This document shows positions 45,462 through 58,086 of a DNA stretch of 64,000 nucleotides, one piece after another; positions within the stretch are counted from its first letter, which is position 1; every line of letters starts with the position of its first letter. Origin of the DNA: Datisca glomerata (taxonomy: Eukaryota; Streptophyta; Magnoliopsida; Cucurbitales; Datiscaceae); NCBI GenBank assembly GCA_003255025.1, contig QANY01013229.1, positions 558,001 through 622,000 of the forward strand, in the 5' to 3' direction. Under the pieces are notes generated by a model, which ran no database searches, was not told the DNA's origin, and worked only from the letters and a program-made list of their open reading frames with translations. The position numbers and the translations under genes are program-made.

Positions 45462-46990
45462 CTAGTCTAGGTAGCGTGGATTGGGCCGTGATGCCCAGGA
45501 GGATCGTCTGGGCCTATCAATGCCCCCTCTTTGAGGATGATGCTTGTCTTCAAGCTCCAATGAAGGAAAATGTTGAAGTACAAGGTCTTTAGCCTCCCAA
45601 GTAGCGTCATCTATCGATATTGTTTCCACAAAATTATATACTTCAATATGTATGGCCAATAAACTCTAACCCAACGGATGTCCAAGATTTTCAAAGGTTC
45701 CGGTTCCACCACACCTTCATTAGATGTAGGAGGCAATTGTTGTGCAGCTGACGGTGGGACCCCAACATACGGCTTGAGTAAAAATATATGGAACGTAGGA
45801 TGGATTCTTACTAAATCAGGTAACTGTAGTTTGTAGGCAACAACTCCCATTTTTCCAATATGGTAAAGGGTACATAGTACCTATTGGCTAGTTTATGGTG
45901 TGCACTCTTGAAAATTGATTGTTGCATACAAAGATGGAGCTTCGAAAGAACTTGGTTACCAGTCGCAAATTCAATATCACGTCAATTGTTGTCGGCATAT
46001 TGTTTCATCCTATTGACAGAGAGTTGCAGATTGTGTTCCAGCTATTCCAACAACTAATCACGTGTCTGTAGAGCTAGATCAACCTCATGCACAACTATAG
46101 TGTTGCTGGAATATGTGGGAATCAGTGGAGGAAGTCGACCATAAAGGGCTTGGAAAGGTGTCATCGGAAGCATAGTAAGTGGTATTATACCAAAATTCAG
46201 CCCAAGGAAAAAATTGACTCCATTGTTTTGGCCACTAATGTAAAAAACAACAAAGGTACTACTCAACAAATCGGTTAACCACCTTGCTTTAACAATCAGT
46301 TTGAGGGTGATAAATGGAGTTGAGAGTGAGTTTCGAACCCTAAAGTTTGAAGAATTCTTACCCAAATTTATTGATGAAGATTGGATCTCTATCACTGCCA
46401 GTTGAGCGAGGCATTCCGTGTAATTTGACAATTCCTTATATAAATTTCCCAGCTACCGTCTTGGCTAAAAGTGGATGAGTAAGGGGAAGAAAATGTGCAT
46501 ACTTGCTAAGTCGATCGACAACGAGTAGGATAGTGTCGTGGACACGTAAACATGGAAGTCCTTTCAATGAAATTCATGGTAATGTCATCCCACACTTGAG
46601 ATGGAATGAGGAGCAGCTGTAACAAGCCTGTAGGAGCAGCTGTAACAAGCCTGTAGGAGCAGCTGTCTTGACTTTAACTCGTTGACAAACATCACATTGA
46701 CTCACATGGTCTTGTTCTGCCCTATGCATTTGCGGTCAATAGAATTGTTGGCGCAAACGTTTGTAAGTGCAGAGTACGCTCGAGTGTCCACTTTATTTTG
46801 AGTTGTGCGCCTCACATAGCAGCTTGGCACAGAATGTTGGATCAGCGAGTACCATAATTTTTCCCTTGTAAAAGAGAAGATCACCACACAGATGAAAGGA
46901 GCCATCCAAATTTAAACCTTCTTTGTCGTTGTTTGCTCCTAGGGGTCTTTAGAGTTGCCCCTTTTAATTTTATCCCATATATTGAACTAA
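45462..46990 (-). pseudogene. Ty3/gypsy integrase with chromodomain relic
   Basis: N to C on the minus strand: the zinc-binding approach (46702-46905), a VDRLSKYAHFLPLTHP core segment, SDRDPIF, WAEFWYNTTYYA and LPMTPFQALYGRLPPLIPTY (46054-46431), the C-terminal KMGVVAYKLQLPDLVRIHPT and FHIFLLKPYVG (45611-45850), and a chromodomain-like end with DDATWEAKDLVLQHFPSLEL (45462-45659). Frames change repeatedly, and a 23-bp tandem duplication adds a further shift, so it is inactive. Confidence 0.85.
46611..46675 (-). repeat. 23-bp frameshifting tandem repeat in integrase
   Basis: GAGCAGCTGTAACAAGCC starts at 46611 and 46634 and a partial third copy at 46657. A 23-bp unit is not a multiple of three, so each extra copy shifts the integrase frame. 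Confidence 0.9.
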
Positions 46991-47000
46991 GAACAATAAA

Positions 47001-48387
47001 TTGTTTGAAGTGTTGGACCGTCAACTCGTCGAGATAGTGCATCTCATGTTAAGTTCTCTCGGCCAAGACGGTAACTCTTCATATATGCATAATAAAAAAT
47101 TAAATGATGAAAATACATGTTAATAATATCAAATATTTTTTTTGAAATTAAAAACTATTTTTTCCCTAAAATAAATATTATTCATAAACTATCAATGTTG
47201 AAAAATGAGACTATAACATGATTGTTTATCACATCTCATTTTTTGTGTAGAGGATCAGAACCGTGGGACGGAGCCACGAAGAGAGGGGGTGTTTCCCTCA
47301 ATCGTTTATATTCAATTTTAGATCGTATTTACCCGAATTATAACAAAAATTTGCATTTCTATTCCGTTTTAATTCCTCTGCCAAAACCAAAATATTTTAC
47401 CTGTTCCAGCTAGAACGAAATGAAATCAATAAACGTGGTATACATATCTACTGGTGAAAAGCATATAAGTAACAGGGAAATTGTTATGTCTTATTAAATA
47501 TTTTAATGTATTAATATGAATGAATGTTATTTATATCAGATTTATTTTTTATGTAGAAAATAAGAAAATTATATGTTATAATTAATTTCGTGATATCGAT
47601 AATTTTTAATCAAACACGACATGAATTATTAATATTTTTTAATAGTTGCCAGCAGAGAATTTGTATATAACATTGCTATGTAAGTTTAAACAATTTGTCA
47701 TTGAATTTATTTGACAGTGTAACCAAAAACGTTATTATAATTTTTGGCATAATATGAGAAAGATAGTTGCTTTGATTTTATTGGTGGTGTTAATAAAATA
47801 ATTAATTAATTAGTACATAAAATNTATATATATTATTTGCTTAATTAATCTGCATAATTATTGTTCTTCACCACCTTTATGGTTGGTTCTTACTTTTATT
47901 ATTGCTTAATTGTTTACTTGAGTAGATGCTTATGTTAATCTTACTCTCCGCTAAAGTGGCTGGTTATTTTTATACTTGATTATTTTTCTGTAATATTTAA
48001 TTATCTAATCTATGAATCTGACGTATCATTTTATATTGTGATTTACTTCAGGCACTCCAATAAGACCTCTTAGATACGTAAATCTCGAGGGTGGGGTAGT
48101 TGTAGTGGCAAAGGGGAAACGAGTCGACTTCATATGAGGTTGTAGAACTCATATCAGATTTGAGAATCAAAATATACTATATAAATTTCAATCATAAGAA
48201 TAATTTAGTTATTTTGAGCAATGAGTAGATTATTTAGAAATAATTTTTCTTGTAGCATTATGTATAAAATAAATACAATACCAGACATAATCAACAAATA
48301 ACACTTTGAATACTTAGTAGATGATCAAGTAGATCATAGGGTATGAAATATACCCAAAATCTCTAGTAAAGAAATTTATAAATCAAC
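47001..48387. other. AT-rich spacer without supported genes
   Basis: No recognisable gene or element. The short frame at 47222-47413 has no domain. Confidence 0.4.
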
Positions 48388-51170
48388 ATGGTATATTACT
48401 TACTTCAGGCCTCAACATCATGTCAAACCAATAGAAAAATATATGCTCTTAAGATAGAGCATGCAATTTATCAATTGCTTTCTCCTAATATAATTAAGCA
48501 TCATATTAAAGAAGTTAATTACATCAAAAGTACATGGATGATACTAAAAAAATTAATTTCTAATCTTCCAGTTCTAATCCTTAAATTAGGGACTTTAGCC
48601 AGTCTAGCACTCCTAGGAATTCCTTTTCTGGATCATCTGTTAATAATGATCAAAGATCTTAGGATTCACCAATTAGCACAATAATTAAAAAAATAAAAAA
48701 TAAAAAATTTAAGATTCAAAGGCATAGCCACAAATTCTCAAGTCAGTTAGTCAGTCTTTGATAATAAGTCTGAACAATCTGACAAAACTGAACACCCACT
48801 AAATCAGATTTCCAAGGAACCTTACCCCCTGTTAATCCTCAACTCTTAGTTTTAAATTTAGGCACCATAAGCCAAGAATACGAGCCTGATTGGGAGGGTT
48901 TAACCTAACACATGAATGACCAAGTCAATCTCAATAGACACAATAAGTTCAGAGTGACATACAATATAGATAAAAAAATCATATTTGCTTAATGGAAAAC
49001 ATTCATGCAAAAATTTAAAGTTGACATGTTTTTCTTTGATTATATCGAGGACATTTACGAGAAAAATATTAAAATAATTTTCAAATCTAAATGGGTCAAG
49101 GAAGATTCTAGTGTGGTGTCTGCTAATTATCCATCACCTGAAAAAATTATAATTAATCATACAAATTCTTTAATCACTGGTTTTCCTTTTAAAATTTCAA
49201 AGGAAGAAAAACCCAATAGTAAAGTTGTTGAACAACTTAATTACACCAATTAAAGTTTAATAACAATAGAAAATAATTAGACAAAATTAAAAATATTGTT
49301 GATGATCTTCATGAACCTATACCATATGAATCTCTAAAAGAAACACATTTAATAAACCTTTCAGATAAAACAACTTTGAATATTGTTCCCCTTAATATAA
49401 AGATTGATAAAATGCTTCAATAATTGAAGATTAAATCTGTCGAATCATTATCATCTTTTGTTAAGGTTATAAACCAATACAATAGTTCTGAATCAGAAAG
49501 TCATAGGTCAGAATCCACCTATAAATCATCCATAATTCATGAATCCTCAAATTTTAATAATATTGAAGAAAGATTTAAAATTAGAAATTGATGAACAAGA
49601 AAGGAAGTGACATAAAAAACATATTCCTCTCTAGACATTCAAATTACTGAATTATTTTTAGTTAATCAATTTTTTGTTTATGTAGAAAAATTATATTAAT
49701 GGAATATTGATGGGCTTTTAGAATATGAAGTCCTCATTAAATTACAACACATGACGATTGTAGCTAACAGTTACATCACCGCACACAATTTGACTCACAA
49801 TGAGGTAATCAAACTTTTAGTCACGGGATTCAAAGAAATGTTTCATTCCTGATGGAAAAAATATCCCACAGAAGAATATAAATATACCATCATTTCAGCT
49901 GCAAAAATTGATGCCGAAAAAACCCAAATTATTGAAGAAAATCAGAAAACAATGTCTTTACACCATAATTGAACATTTCATTGGAACGCCAAGTAATGTT
50001 ACCTCCCGTATCCATGACCAATTAACCAATCTTAGGTGTCTTACCCTAAGTGATTTTGACTGATACAAAATGTTTTTTTGTCTACAGTAACGACAAAAGA
50101 TGATAGTGATTAACCTTTTTAGAAAGATAAATTTACCAATGGTTTACCCAATTTATTTGCCCATAAAATTATGACAGTCCTTAGTAATGACCTAGGAATT
50201 ATAAACTATGATAGTCATACCTAAGGTACAATAATTACTACAATATAAAATGAATGCCTAAAAAGATGCATAGACATAAAAATTAACAAACGGATTAAAA
50301 AATAAAATAAAACTGCTAAATATGAATTAGGCAAGTTCTGCGAGCATTACTGTTTACCAATTATTGCTCTTTCCCAAAAATTTTGACAAATATTTATTTC
50401 GCTAAGAATAAAAATTATTTTAGAAGAAAATTTAATAAAATATTTATTGATAAAAATAAAATTAAGTGGTTCAAATGTGACCAGAATGGTCATTTTTCCA
50501 ACACTTTCTAAATAGAAAATAAAATTAATCAATTAAAAATCTTTGATGAAGATAAACAAGAATTGGTTAAAATAAAAAAATCAATCGAAGACTATGAAAG
50601 TAGTAATGAAGGTTTAGGAGAATTTGAATCTCCTGGATCTGATGAATCAAGCTCTTCTAATTCTGACAATGATTCTCCTAACATCTCTATGGGATGCAGG
50701 GATAGTTATTATAAAAAAACTAATGTTTTAAATAAAAATGAAGCACAAAAAACCCTCTTTTTAGATTTAATTAGTAAAATTGAAAATCTAGAGTTAAAAC
50801 AAGAATAGCTTGAAAGACTTAGAAATGTAATTCAAAAGAAAGAAAATACTAAGTCTAACAATAACAATACTGCAACCCTTTCATAATGCTTGAAAAATCA
50901 ACAAAAATAAATGAAAGGAAAAAAAAGTTACTTTACAGGAACTTCAAAAGAAAATTAAAAATAGTAAAATTGAAATAAAAAGAGAATTAAGAAAATCAAA
51001 CACATAAATAACAAAAAAATTAAATCTCTTAAAAATAAAAAATTTAATTAAAAATCATGAATCAAGTGAACTATGAGAACCTAGTAAATTTTCAAGTTTT
51101 TATAATGAGATTGAAGAACCTATTGTCAGCAATCAAGATAATGATAACTTCATCTAAATTATCGATCACA
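48388..51170 (+). pseudogene. Endogenous pararetrovirus relic, capsid-side ORF (Caulimoviridae-like)
   Basis: The plus strand carries a series of lysine-rich frame fragments. In order: 48388-48560 and 49005-49253, which may be the movement/N-terminal part; 49590-49990, with a LLVTGFKEMFHS-type segment resembling a viral coat protein; then ELGKFCEHYCLPIIALSQK and, at 50461-50500, KCDQNGHFSNTF, a CCHC zinc-knuckle remnant in which the final cysteine is lost. An acidic Ser/Glu-rich stretch follows (50563-50808). Order and composition fit florendovirus-like coat proteins. Dozens of stops make it a fossil. Assignment is by motif order; family level is reasonably secure, genus is not. Confidence 0.6.
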
Positions 51171-52196
51171 TCAAAATAAAAAAATGAGAGTACCTTTCAT
51201 ACTTTAATTAGCTGTAGATGAATCAATCAATGTTGGTTGGCTAGCCTCCCAGTTAGGTCTTCATCCAGTCTTGGATCGGGAGGAGAACTTTCTATTTGGA
51301 TATAAGAAAGAGTGTGAGAGCTTAAAAGGCACCCTGACAAATCTCCTAATTTTATTTCTCAATTTCTATTTCTCTGTTAGGAAATCTGGAAAGGAAGAAA
51401 CCAGTTTATTTAGAATAAAGCTTATAATCCTCTGGAGATAGTATCAAAGGTTGAAGAAACTTTAGGGCTTTTAATGAAGCAAGTTCTTTGAAAGTACCTG
51501 GATCTATCCTGTTATCATTCCCTAACTCAGTTTTAGAGAAATCCTTGCTTAATCGTTTCTCAACAATAGCTGAGGAAGAAACAATAGACAGGGTTAGGGT
51601 TGAATAGTTTTATAAGAATATATATATATAAACAAACAAGAGATTAGCTCAAATTTTTCCGACAGAAATGGTCTTGCAAGGGCTGATAAGATGTCTCTTG
51701 CTCTTCCTGTTACCGATTCTATGAGATTGAGTTCAGAATCATCCAATAAAGCTCCCGATGTAGAAAATAACAAAGAAGGTAATGAATAAGTTAGTATTAA
51801 CGAAGTTGAAGGAAGAAATAGGACTGATTTTAAAAAATCTAATCTGGGTAAAAGTTATGCTTCTATTAGTTGAGTTTGCCCTGGCTCAAAACCGAAGAGT
51901 TTGGAGCAAAATCTAGCCATAGCTCTATTTCTTCGAGCAAAATCCAGCCATTGTTCGTTACCTGTAAAAGGAAAAACAAAGAAAGAAAATGCAGGAAAGT
52001 GTAGAATTAAAGAGGTTTTTGAGATCAAGACATGCAATCGGGATGAAGGCCTGAAATTATCAAATGAGATTTTCTCATGTATCTCATGGAAGGAAGCTCT
52101 TACGGGTTTTGAAACGTCTCTTTCTTCTCACCATAACTCTGTTTCTTCGAGCTTGATGATGAATCTCTCTTGAAAAATTCTGATGAAGGAATGATT
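51171..52196 (+). other. Unassigned region with coding-like fragments
   Basis: Fragments such as VGWLASQLGLHPVLDREENF (51231 on), ARADKMSLALPVTDSMRLSS (51673 on) and the 90-codon frame at 51901-52173 have protein-like composition but no family I recognise. They may be a LINE ORF1 or more of the viral relic. Confidence 0.3.
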
Positions 52197-52256
52197 CACT
52201 AGTACAAAAATGGGCTACAATGATGACCATAAAAAATTTATGACAATTTTATTAAA
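52197..52256 (+). mobile_element. CACTA transposon terminal fragment
   Basis: CACTAGTACAAAAATGGGC followed by an ATGATGACCATAAAAAATTT stretch has the form of a plant CACTA (En/Spm-like) terminal inverted repeat. No matching opposite end was found, so only an end fragment is claimed. Confidence 0.5.
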
Positions 52257-52259
52257 CAT

Positions 52260-52640
52260 GTGATGCTTCTTTCTCTCCTCTTTCCAAGATAGGTGTTGTA
52301 GGATCTGTGTGTAGAGACTCAATGAGTAGTGTGATATTTTGAGATGGATTTCAGGTCAATATGCTAAATTCGGCCTATAGTGAGCTTTTGGCTATTAGTC
52401 ATGGGCTTTAAATGGCTTCTCTCCTCCAAGTGGGTTGGTGATACTATTGAATCTAACTCAAAGATTGTTGTGGATTGGCTATCAAATAAATGTCTAGATT
52501 AGAATTTGTAAAACCTTGTGTTAGATATTCATTCTAAGATTATTCAAGTTTTAGGTACTTCTATTGTTTGGGTAAGTAGAAATTGTAACTCGTTTGTTAA
52601 TGTTGTAGGGGAGAAAAAACACTTGGGCTTACCCACTCAA
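52260..52640 (+). pseudogene. LINE RNase H domain relic
   Basis: The plus strand gives GVVGSVCRDS, then LNSAYSELLAISHGL, then in another frame IESNSKIVVDWLSNKCLD, and VLDIHSKIIQVLGTSIVWVS followed by RNCNSFVN. This is the strand order of the RVT_3-type RNase H found at the end of plant LINE polyproteins, with E of YSELLA and the D of IESDSK replaced by N. Frameshifts and stops break it. Confidence 0.65.
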
Positions 52641-53219
52641 TACTATTTCCAAACAAAGCCAAATACTCTCATTTCTCGGGTAGGTCTCATTTTACAGACC
52701 GCTGGATGAATCACCGAGCGACGTGTGGTTGAACCCTCAACAGTCAATGCAAGCACATTTTTCACATCAACAGTTTAGCACCCCGCCTGTGGGAACATAG
52801 ATCTCCCATTTTTTCAAAATTGATCATAAATTTTATCCAACGTCATTATTGTCGCTACAACGGTGAAATCATCCAAAATCGGTTAAAAAATCATGAAGAA
52901 TAATAGCGGAGAAAATATCAAACGGTGCATGGCCACCTTAAGTGAACTATCGTCACCGCTGAGAAAAATGGATGTTGCCTAGAGCAGCCACACTCTGTGA
53001 TAAAACGTTGCCAATACTGTTAAAAATGATGAAAATTTATAGCAGCCGCGAGCCATGGACATCCGCGAAGCACGGTCAAGGTCGATGATGACCAGCCCGC
53101 AGTGAATTCGTCTTGCAGGTCATTGGATCTATGTCGTAGAACGCTTTTGCGCTGACCATAACCGTCGGATTTGAAGCCGCGAGCAACCCCTCCTATCACT
53201 GAAAAATTGAAGCTTAGAT
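52641..53219. other. Unassigned spacer left of the copia element
   Basis: Contains AGCACCCCGCCTGTGGGAAC near 52780, similar to text following the PBS in some plant LTR retrotransposons, but nothing further can be supported. Confidence 0.3.
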
Positions 53220-55131
53220 CACTAGGACCGGTTGGTTTTAAAAATAATTAAAAATAAGTTTGAACCACGAATGGTTCGTGGGAAAAATATAAAAAAAACA
53301 ATTAACTTATTGAATCAAATTAAATAACTTAAAACCAAACAACGTGCGATTATGCATATACGATATTAAATGAGAAGATAAGGTTAGAAACAAATTTTTC
53401 ACCTACCTTGTATCGGATAATTTCTGAACTGACAGAATTTCTTCGAGCATTCTTCGTGTTCTTCAAGTTTTAGGATCTGAATCATGCAATTGAACTCCAC
53501 GAATGATTTGTGAATTTCATCCACCAACAACAACCTGTTAATTTTAGAAATATATCTCACGAAAATTTTGTGTAGGAATTTGAGTGTGGGCTCTCAAAAT
53601 GATTGAAGAAGAAAAATAAAAAAAATTTCTCCTTCAATATAATTTTCGGCCGCAAAAGGGAGGGAGGGGAAAACATTTTTCTCTCATACTTTGTTAACAA
53701 GCAACTGTATCTAATACAAGACTTATCTGCAATCAGATTGCTATTAGATATTGATAAAATATAATTTTTCATATTTACAAATTCCCATATATTTTTAAAT
53801 TTCCAAAAATTTGCCCCATATCATAATTACAAAAAATTACAATATTCCTTAGAGTTTGAGTTGTATCGAAATTCATCAATCCAATTGATAATTTAATTAC
53901 TTAATTAATTTATTTTTATTTACTAATTATCCAATAATTAGAAAATATAAAACTAATTAATTTTAATACTGATAAACACACTTAACTAATTAAGTGACAT
54001 CACCCATCACATATAGGTGTAGAAAATATGAATTGACACCAAAACACATTTTGATCCAATTTACTTCATTTTTTTATTCATGCTCATGAGCTATTTTTGA
54101 GATAGAATGAATCCACATGAATAAAGCTAAAGATTCAAATACCCAAAAATTTTATCTTCATAAATTTCTCACATATTTAATCCTAACATCGTACGACTCA
54201 ACTATATATTCGATGTTGAATCAACTTCGATTCATGCGCGTTACATTTTCTATTGGTGTTAATGAACCCTTTTTATTTTCATGGTCCACAAAATATTTTG
54301 ATATAATATCCATCGTGAATATCTGTAACAAGATAAGAACATAAAATTATCATTTTACCTTTCTAATTATTATTTCGTTAACTCATTTATTGATTGTGAA
54401 TAAGAAAGACATAATAGTGAATACTCTCGTACAATTCACAAGTCTTAATCAATGACTCAATTCTTTGAAAACCTGGTTAGGTTAATTTATTCACACACCC
54501 ATCAATAAGGCATAAGGTGATATTGTTAATTTCATAATCCAACCACGAATTTTCATATCTGTGAATCACGTAACTCCAACTTAATTGAATTACAATGCCA
54601 ACAATCGAGGTAATGTCTGCCAATTCGAACTCACTCATTTGACATACCAAAGATTGCAACTAACTAAGTTAAGCTACGTATTCACCTCAGGATTTAAGTA
54701 ATTATGAAAATGCCCTTAAGTTGTAACAATTAGATTTAGAGCTAAGTAAATAGTTTTGAGCTCTAAACTAATTTGTTGTCGGTTTATTCAACATGTTCAT
54801 AACATGTCTAGGTTAACCATTTGAGTCTCCACTCTCATGCCCCAAGACTAGCATTCGTTGGTTTAACCTAACAGTCATAATTGGATTCGATTGCCCAGTC
54901 GATCCTAAGACTGTGAAGTTCATTCTGAACTTTCTCAGAAGAGTTCATCTAGAGACGCTTCTGTCTTCACTATTTGTTCGTTGATGAAAGTTCCAGGACT
55001 TGAGTAATTTATAAACACACTTTGACAAAACTTTCAATTTATTGATAAGCGTTCAATGATACTAATGTCTGAGAAATAATTAAATACAAATCAATAGTTA
55101 TTACATGTTACTTTATGAACATATTCTAACA
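53220..55131 (-). repeat. 3' LTR of the copia element (1912 bp)
   Basis: On the minus strand it starts TGTTAGAATATGTTC right after the polypurine tract and ends ...AACCGGTCCTAGTG at 53220; the partner LTR ends CCTAGCA. It aligns along its lower 1.5 kb with 60770-62316 (e.g. CTAGGACCGGTTGGTTTTA, AACGTGCGATTATGCATA). Confidence 0.9.
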
Positions 55132-55142
55132 ATCTCCCACTT
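55132..55142 (-). other. Polypurine tract of the copia element
   Basis: AAGTGGGAGAT on the minus strand immediately before the LTR start, the usual plus-strand primer position in plant copia elements. Confidence 0.75.
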
Positions 55143-55145
55143 GGA

Positions 55146-57130
55146 CTAAAGTAGGTGTGTGCAATCTCTTATCCCCAAGCCTTCTAGATGACCATAAAAT
55201 TTTTTACTGCTTATAGTCTTCGTGAGTGGATCTGCCAGGTTGTTGACCATCGAAATATGCGTAACCACAAAATCTCCACGTTGAACAATTTCTTTGATCA
55301 GGTGATATCTACGTTCTGTATGTTTGGATCTCTTATGGCTTCTAGGTTCCTTAGAATTTACTAGCTCCAATGTTATCCCAATAAAGTGTCATTTGCATGT
55401 CAGCGGCTGGAACAACTTCCAGAGTCTTCAAAAACTTCCTAAACCAGACAACCTCTTTTGCAACTTCACAAGCTGCCACATATTCAGCTTCCATGGTAGA
55501 ATCAGCATTGTAAGATTGCTTGATACTTCTACATACAACTGCTCCACCGTTTAGGATGAACACCGATCTTGAAGTGGACCTCCTAGCATCCTTGTCTGCT
55601 TGAAAATTGGAATAAATATACCCCGTCATATTCAGGTCAGTGCCTGCATACACAAACATGTAGTTCCTTGTTCTCCTCAGATACTTAAGGACATGCTTAA
55701 CGACATTTCAATGCTCAATTTCATGATTAGATTTGAAACGACTCACCACGCCCACGACATAGCAAATGTCTGGCCTGGTGAAAATCATCGCATACATAAG
55801 ACTTCCTACACCTGAGGTATAGTGAATCTTTCTCATGTTTTCCTCTTTTTGAGGGGTCTTGGGAGACTGTTCCTTGAAGATGCTAACTCCACATCTAAAA
55901 GGAAGAAATCATTTCTTGGAGCTTTGCATACTGAAGCGATCTAACACCTTACCAATATAAGATGCTTGAGATAGTGCTAATAGTTTTTTCTTCCTATCTC
56001 GAAAGATCTGACTACCTAAGACAAATGCAGCTTCTCCAAGATCATTCATATCAAATTGCTTTGTAATCCAAATATTGAGACCATATAATTTTCCTACACC
56101 ATTTCCAATGAGTAGAATATCATCTACGTACAAGACTAGAAAAACCACATTCCCTTCGTGTATTAGCTTATACACATAGGGCTCGTCCACTAACTGTTCA
56201 AAATCATAGTTCTTAACAGTTTCGTCAAATCTAATATTTCATAATCGTGACGTTTGCTTAAGTCCATAAATGGACTTCGGTAGATCACAAACTTTGCCCT
56301 TTTGGCCTTTCTCCATGGACCCGTATGGTTGAGCCATATAAATGCGCTTATTAAGATTGCCATTCAGAAATGCAGTCTCGACGTCAATTTGCTAGATTTC
56401 ATAATTAATGGCAGTAGCAATGGACAAAAAGATTCATATGGATTTAAGTATGGCCACCGGCAAGAAGGTATCCTCGTAGTCTATACCTTCCTTTTAGGTG
56501 TAGCCCTTAGCTACTAGCCTAGCTTTGAATGTCTCTACATTCCCATCCATACCTCTTTTATTCTTATAGATCCATTTGCGTCACGGGTTTTACCCCTTCA
56601 GGAGAATCTACAAGCTTTCAGACTCCATTTGAGTACATCTAATGTATCTCAACATTCATGGCTTATTGCCATAAGTTTGCTTCAGGACTAGCCATGGCCT
56701 CAGAGTAGGAGACAGGCTCATCAAGGTCATTATCTCAGACAATTGTCAAAGTTTCTCCATAGGACATATACCTCTTAGGTTTTCTCACAACCCTCCCACT
56801 ACTTCGAGGCTCCATAGGCTTTGGCTCTTGTCGCAGTTATTCCATTATTGAATTAGAAACAATTTCTGATTGAGGAGTCGGTGTCCTCCCACTCAATAAT
56901 TCCTCTAGCACAATTGTGCTTCTTGGCTGTACACAATGTAATATTCTTCAAGAAAATGAGCATTCGTGCTAACGAATGTTTTCTGGTCAGTCGTACTGTA
57001 GAAGATGTACCCCTTCAATCCTTTAGGATATCTTATGAACATGCATAATTCTGAACGACAGGTCAACTTACTTGTCTTCAGCTTTAGAACATGTGCTAGG
57101 TACCCCTATATTTTAAAATGGTTAATAGAC
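55146..57130 (-). pseudogene. Ty1/copia reverse transcriptase and RNase H relic
   Basis: N to C on the minus strand: FKARLVAKGYT, then IDVETAFLNGNLNKRIYMAQ, CDLPKSIYGLKQ, VVFLVLYVDDILLIGN (55909-56190, both catalytic aspartates present), YIGKVLDRFSMQ, then RNase H with YSNFQADKDARRSTSRSVF, STMEAEYVAACEVAKE (55351-55659), and the end KHTERRYHLIKEIVQRGDFV and NLADPLTKTI (55146-55370). Frameshifts occur between most motifs, with stops throughout, so the polymerase is dead. Confidence 0.88.
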
Positions 57131-57144
57131 GATTTTTGTCCATA

Positions 57145-58080
57145 CTATCTTTCGTATGATGCACCAGGCACCGTCTTCGACGGAACTTGGTTCAAAATAT
57201 ATGATGTTGTTTTCAAGGCATATCCCCAAAAGGAATCTGGGAGGGATGAGTAACATATCATGGATCTAACCATATCCATCAAAGTTCGATTCCTTCTCTT
57301 TGACACACCATTTTGCTGTGGTGTACCGGATGCTGTAAGATGAGAAAGAATACATTCTTCCTTAAGAAAGTCTTCGAACTCTCCTAGCAAGTACTATCCA
57401 CCACGATCGGATCGTAGTGTTTTGACTTACTTTTCTAATTTCTTTTTAACCAATGCATTAAACTCTTTAAACTTTTCAAAGGTTTTAGACTTTTGACGTA
57501 TTATACACATGACCAAGCGTGAGTAGGCATTAGCGAAGGTTACGAAGTATTCATAACCTCCTTTTGCTTGGATATTCAATGGCCTACATACTTGAGTGGC
57601 TTTTTCACCTTTTGCTAAAAAAGGTCTTCTGGTCATTTTGCATTCAATACATGATTCACATATGGGTAGTGATCCCACACTTAAAGTTTGCAAATGACCA
57701 TCCTTTATAAGTTTTTTAATCATGTCCAGGCTTATGTTAGATCGGTTGAGTTATACTTCAACCTTTTACTATCCATTTGTGAAACATTATTCACTTCAGT
57801 GTCACATATCATTGACTTCAGTATCACATATCATTGGAACTATTGACTTTACGTGAAATAGTTTATCAAACATGCGTGCAACAGTAATTAGGCATTCATT
57901 TCTAAAAATACAAATATCTTTATCAATGAATTTAAGATCAAATCCTTGCTTAATTAATGCACCAATAGAAATAAGATTCATCTAAAAAATTTGGATATAA
58001 TAAAAAACTCGTAAAATAATAAAATGTTTCTCAAAACATAATTTTAAAGTTCCCACAGATACAGCCAATACTAATGCTCA
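57145..58080 (-). pseudogene. Ty1/copia integrase relic
   Basis: The pre-integrase and zinc-binding part reads SLPICESCIECKMTRRPF (57427-57723). The first-aspartate region is altered (YEYFVTFANAYSR, usual D replaced by N). The later part reads ILSHLTASGTPQQNGVSKRR and LPDSFWGYALKTTSYILNQV (57145-57390). Further upstream, 57730-58080 contains pieces of the protease-integrase linker with IFRNECLI. Confidence 0.85.
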
Positions 58081-58086
58081 ATTACC

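Larger units (their letters stand above)
45441..47000 (-). mobile_element. Ty3/gypsy chromovirus-type fragment (integrase to chromodomain)
   Basis: Only the integrase and C-terminal chromodomain-like part of a Ty3/gypsy element remain on the minus strand. No LTR is recognisable on either side. A C-terminal chromodomain is characteristic of chromoviruses, whose integrases target heterochromatin. Confidence 0.75.
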
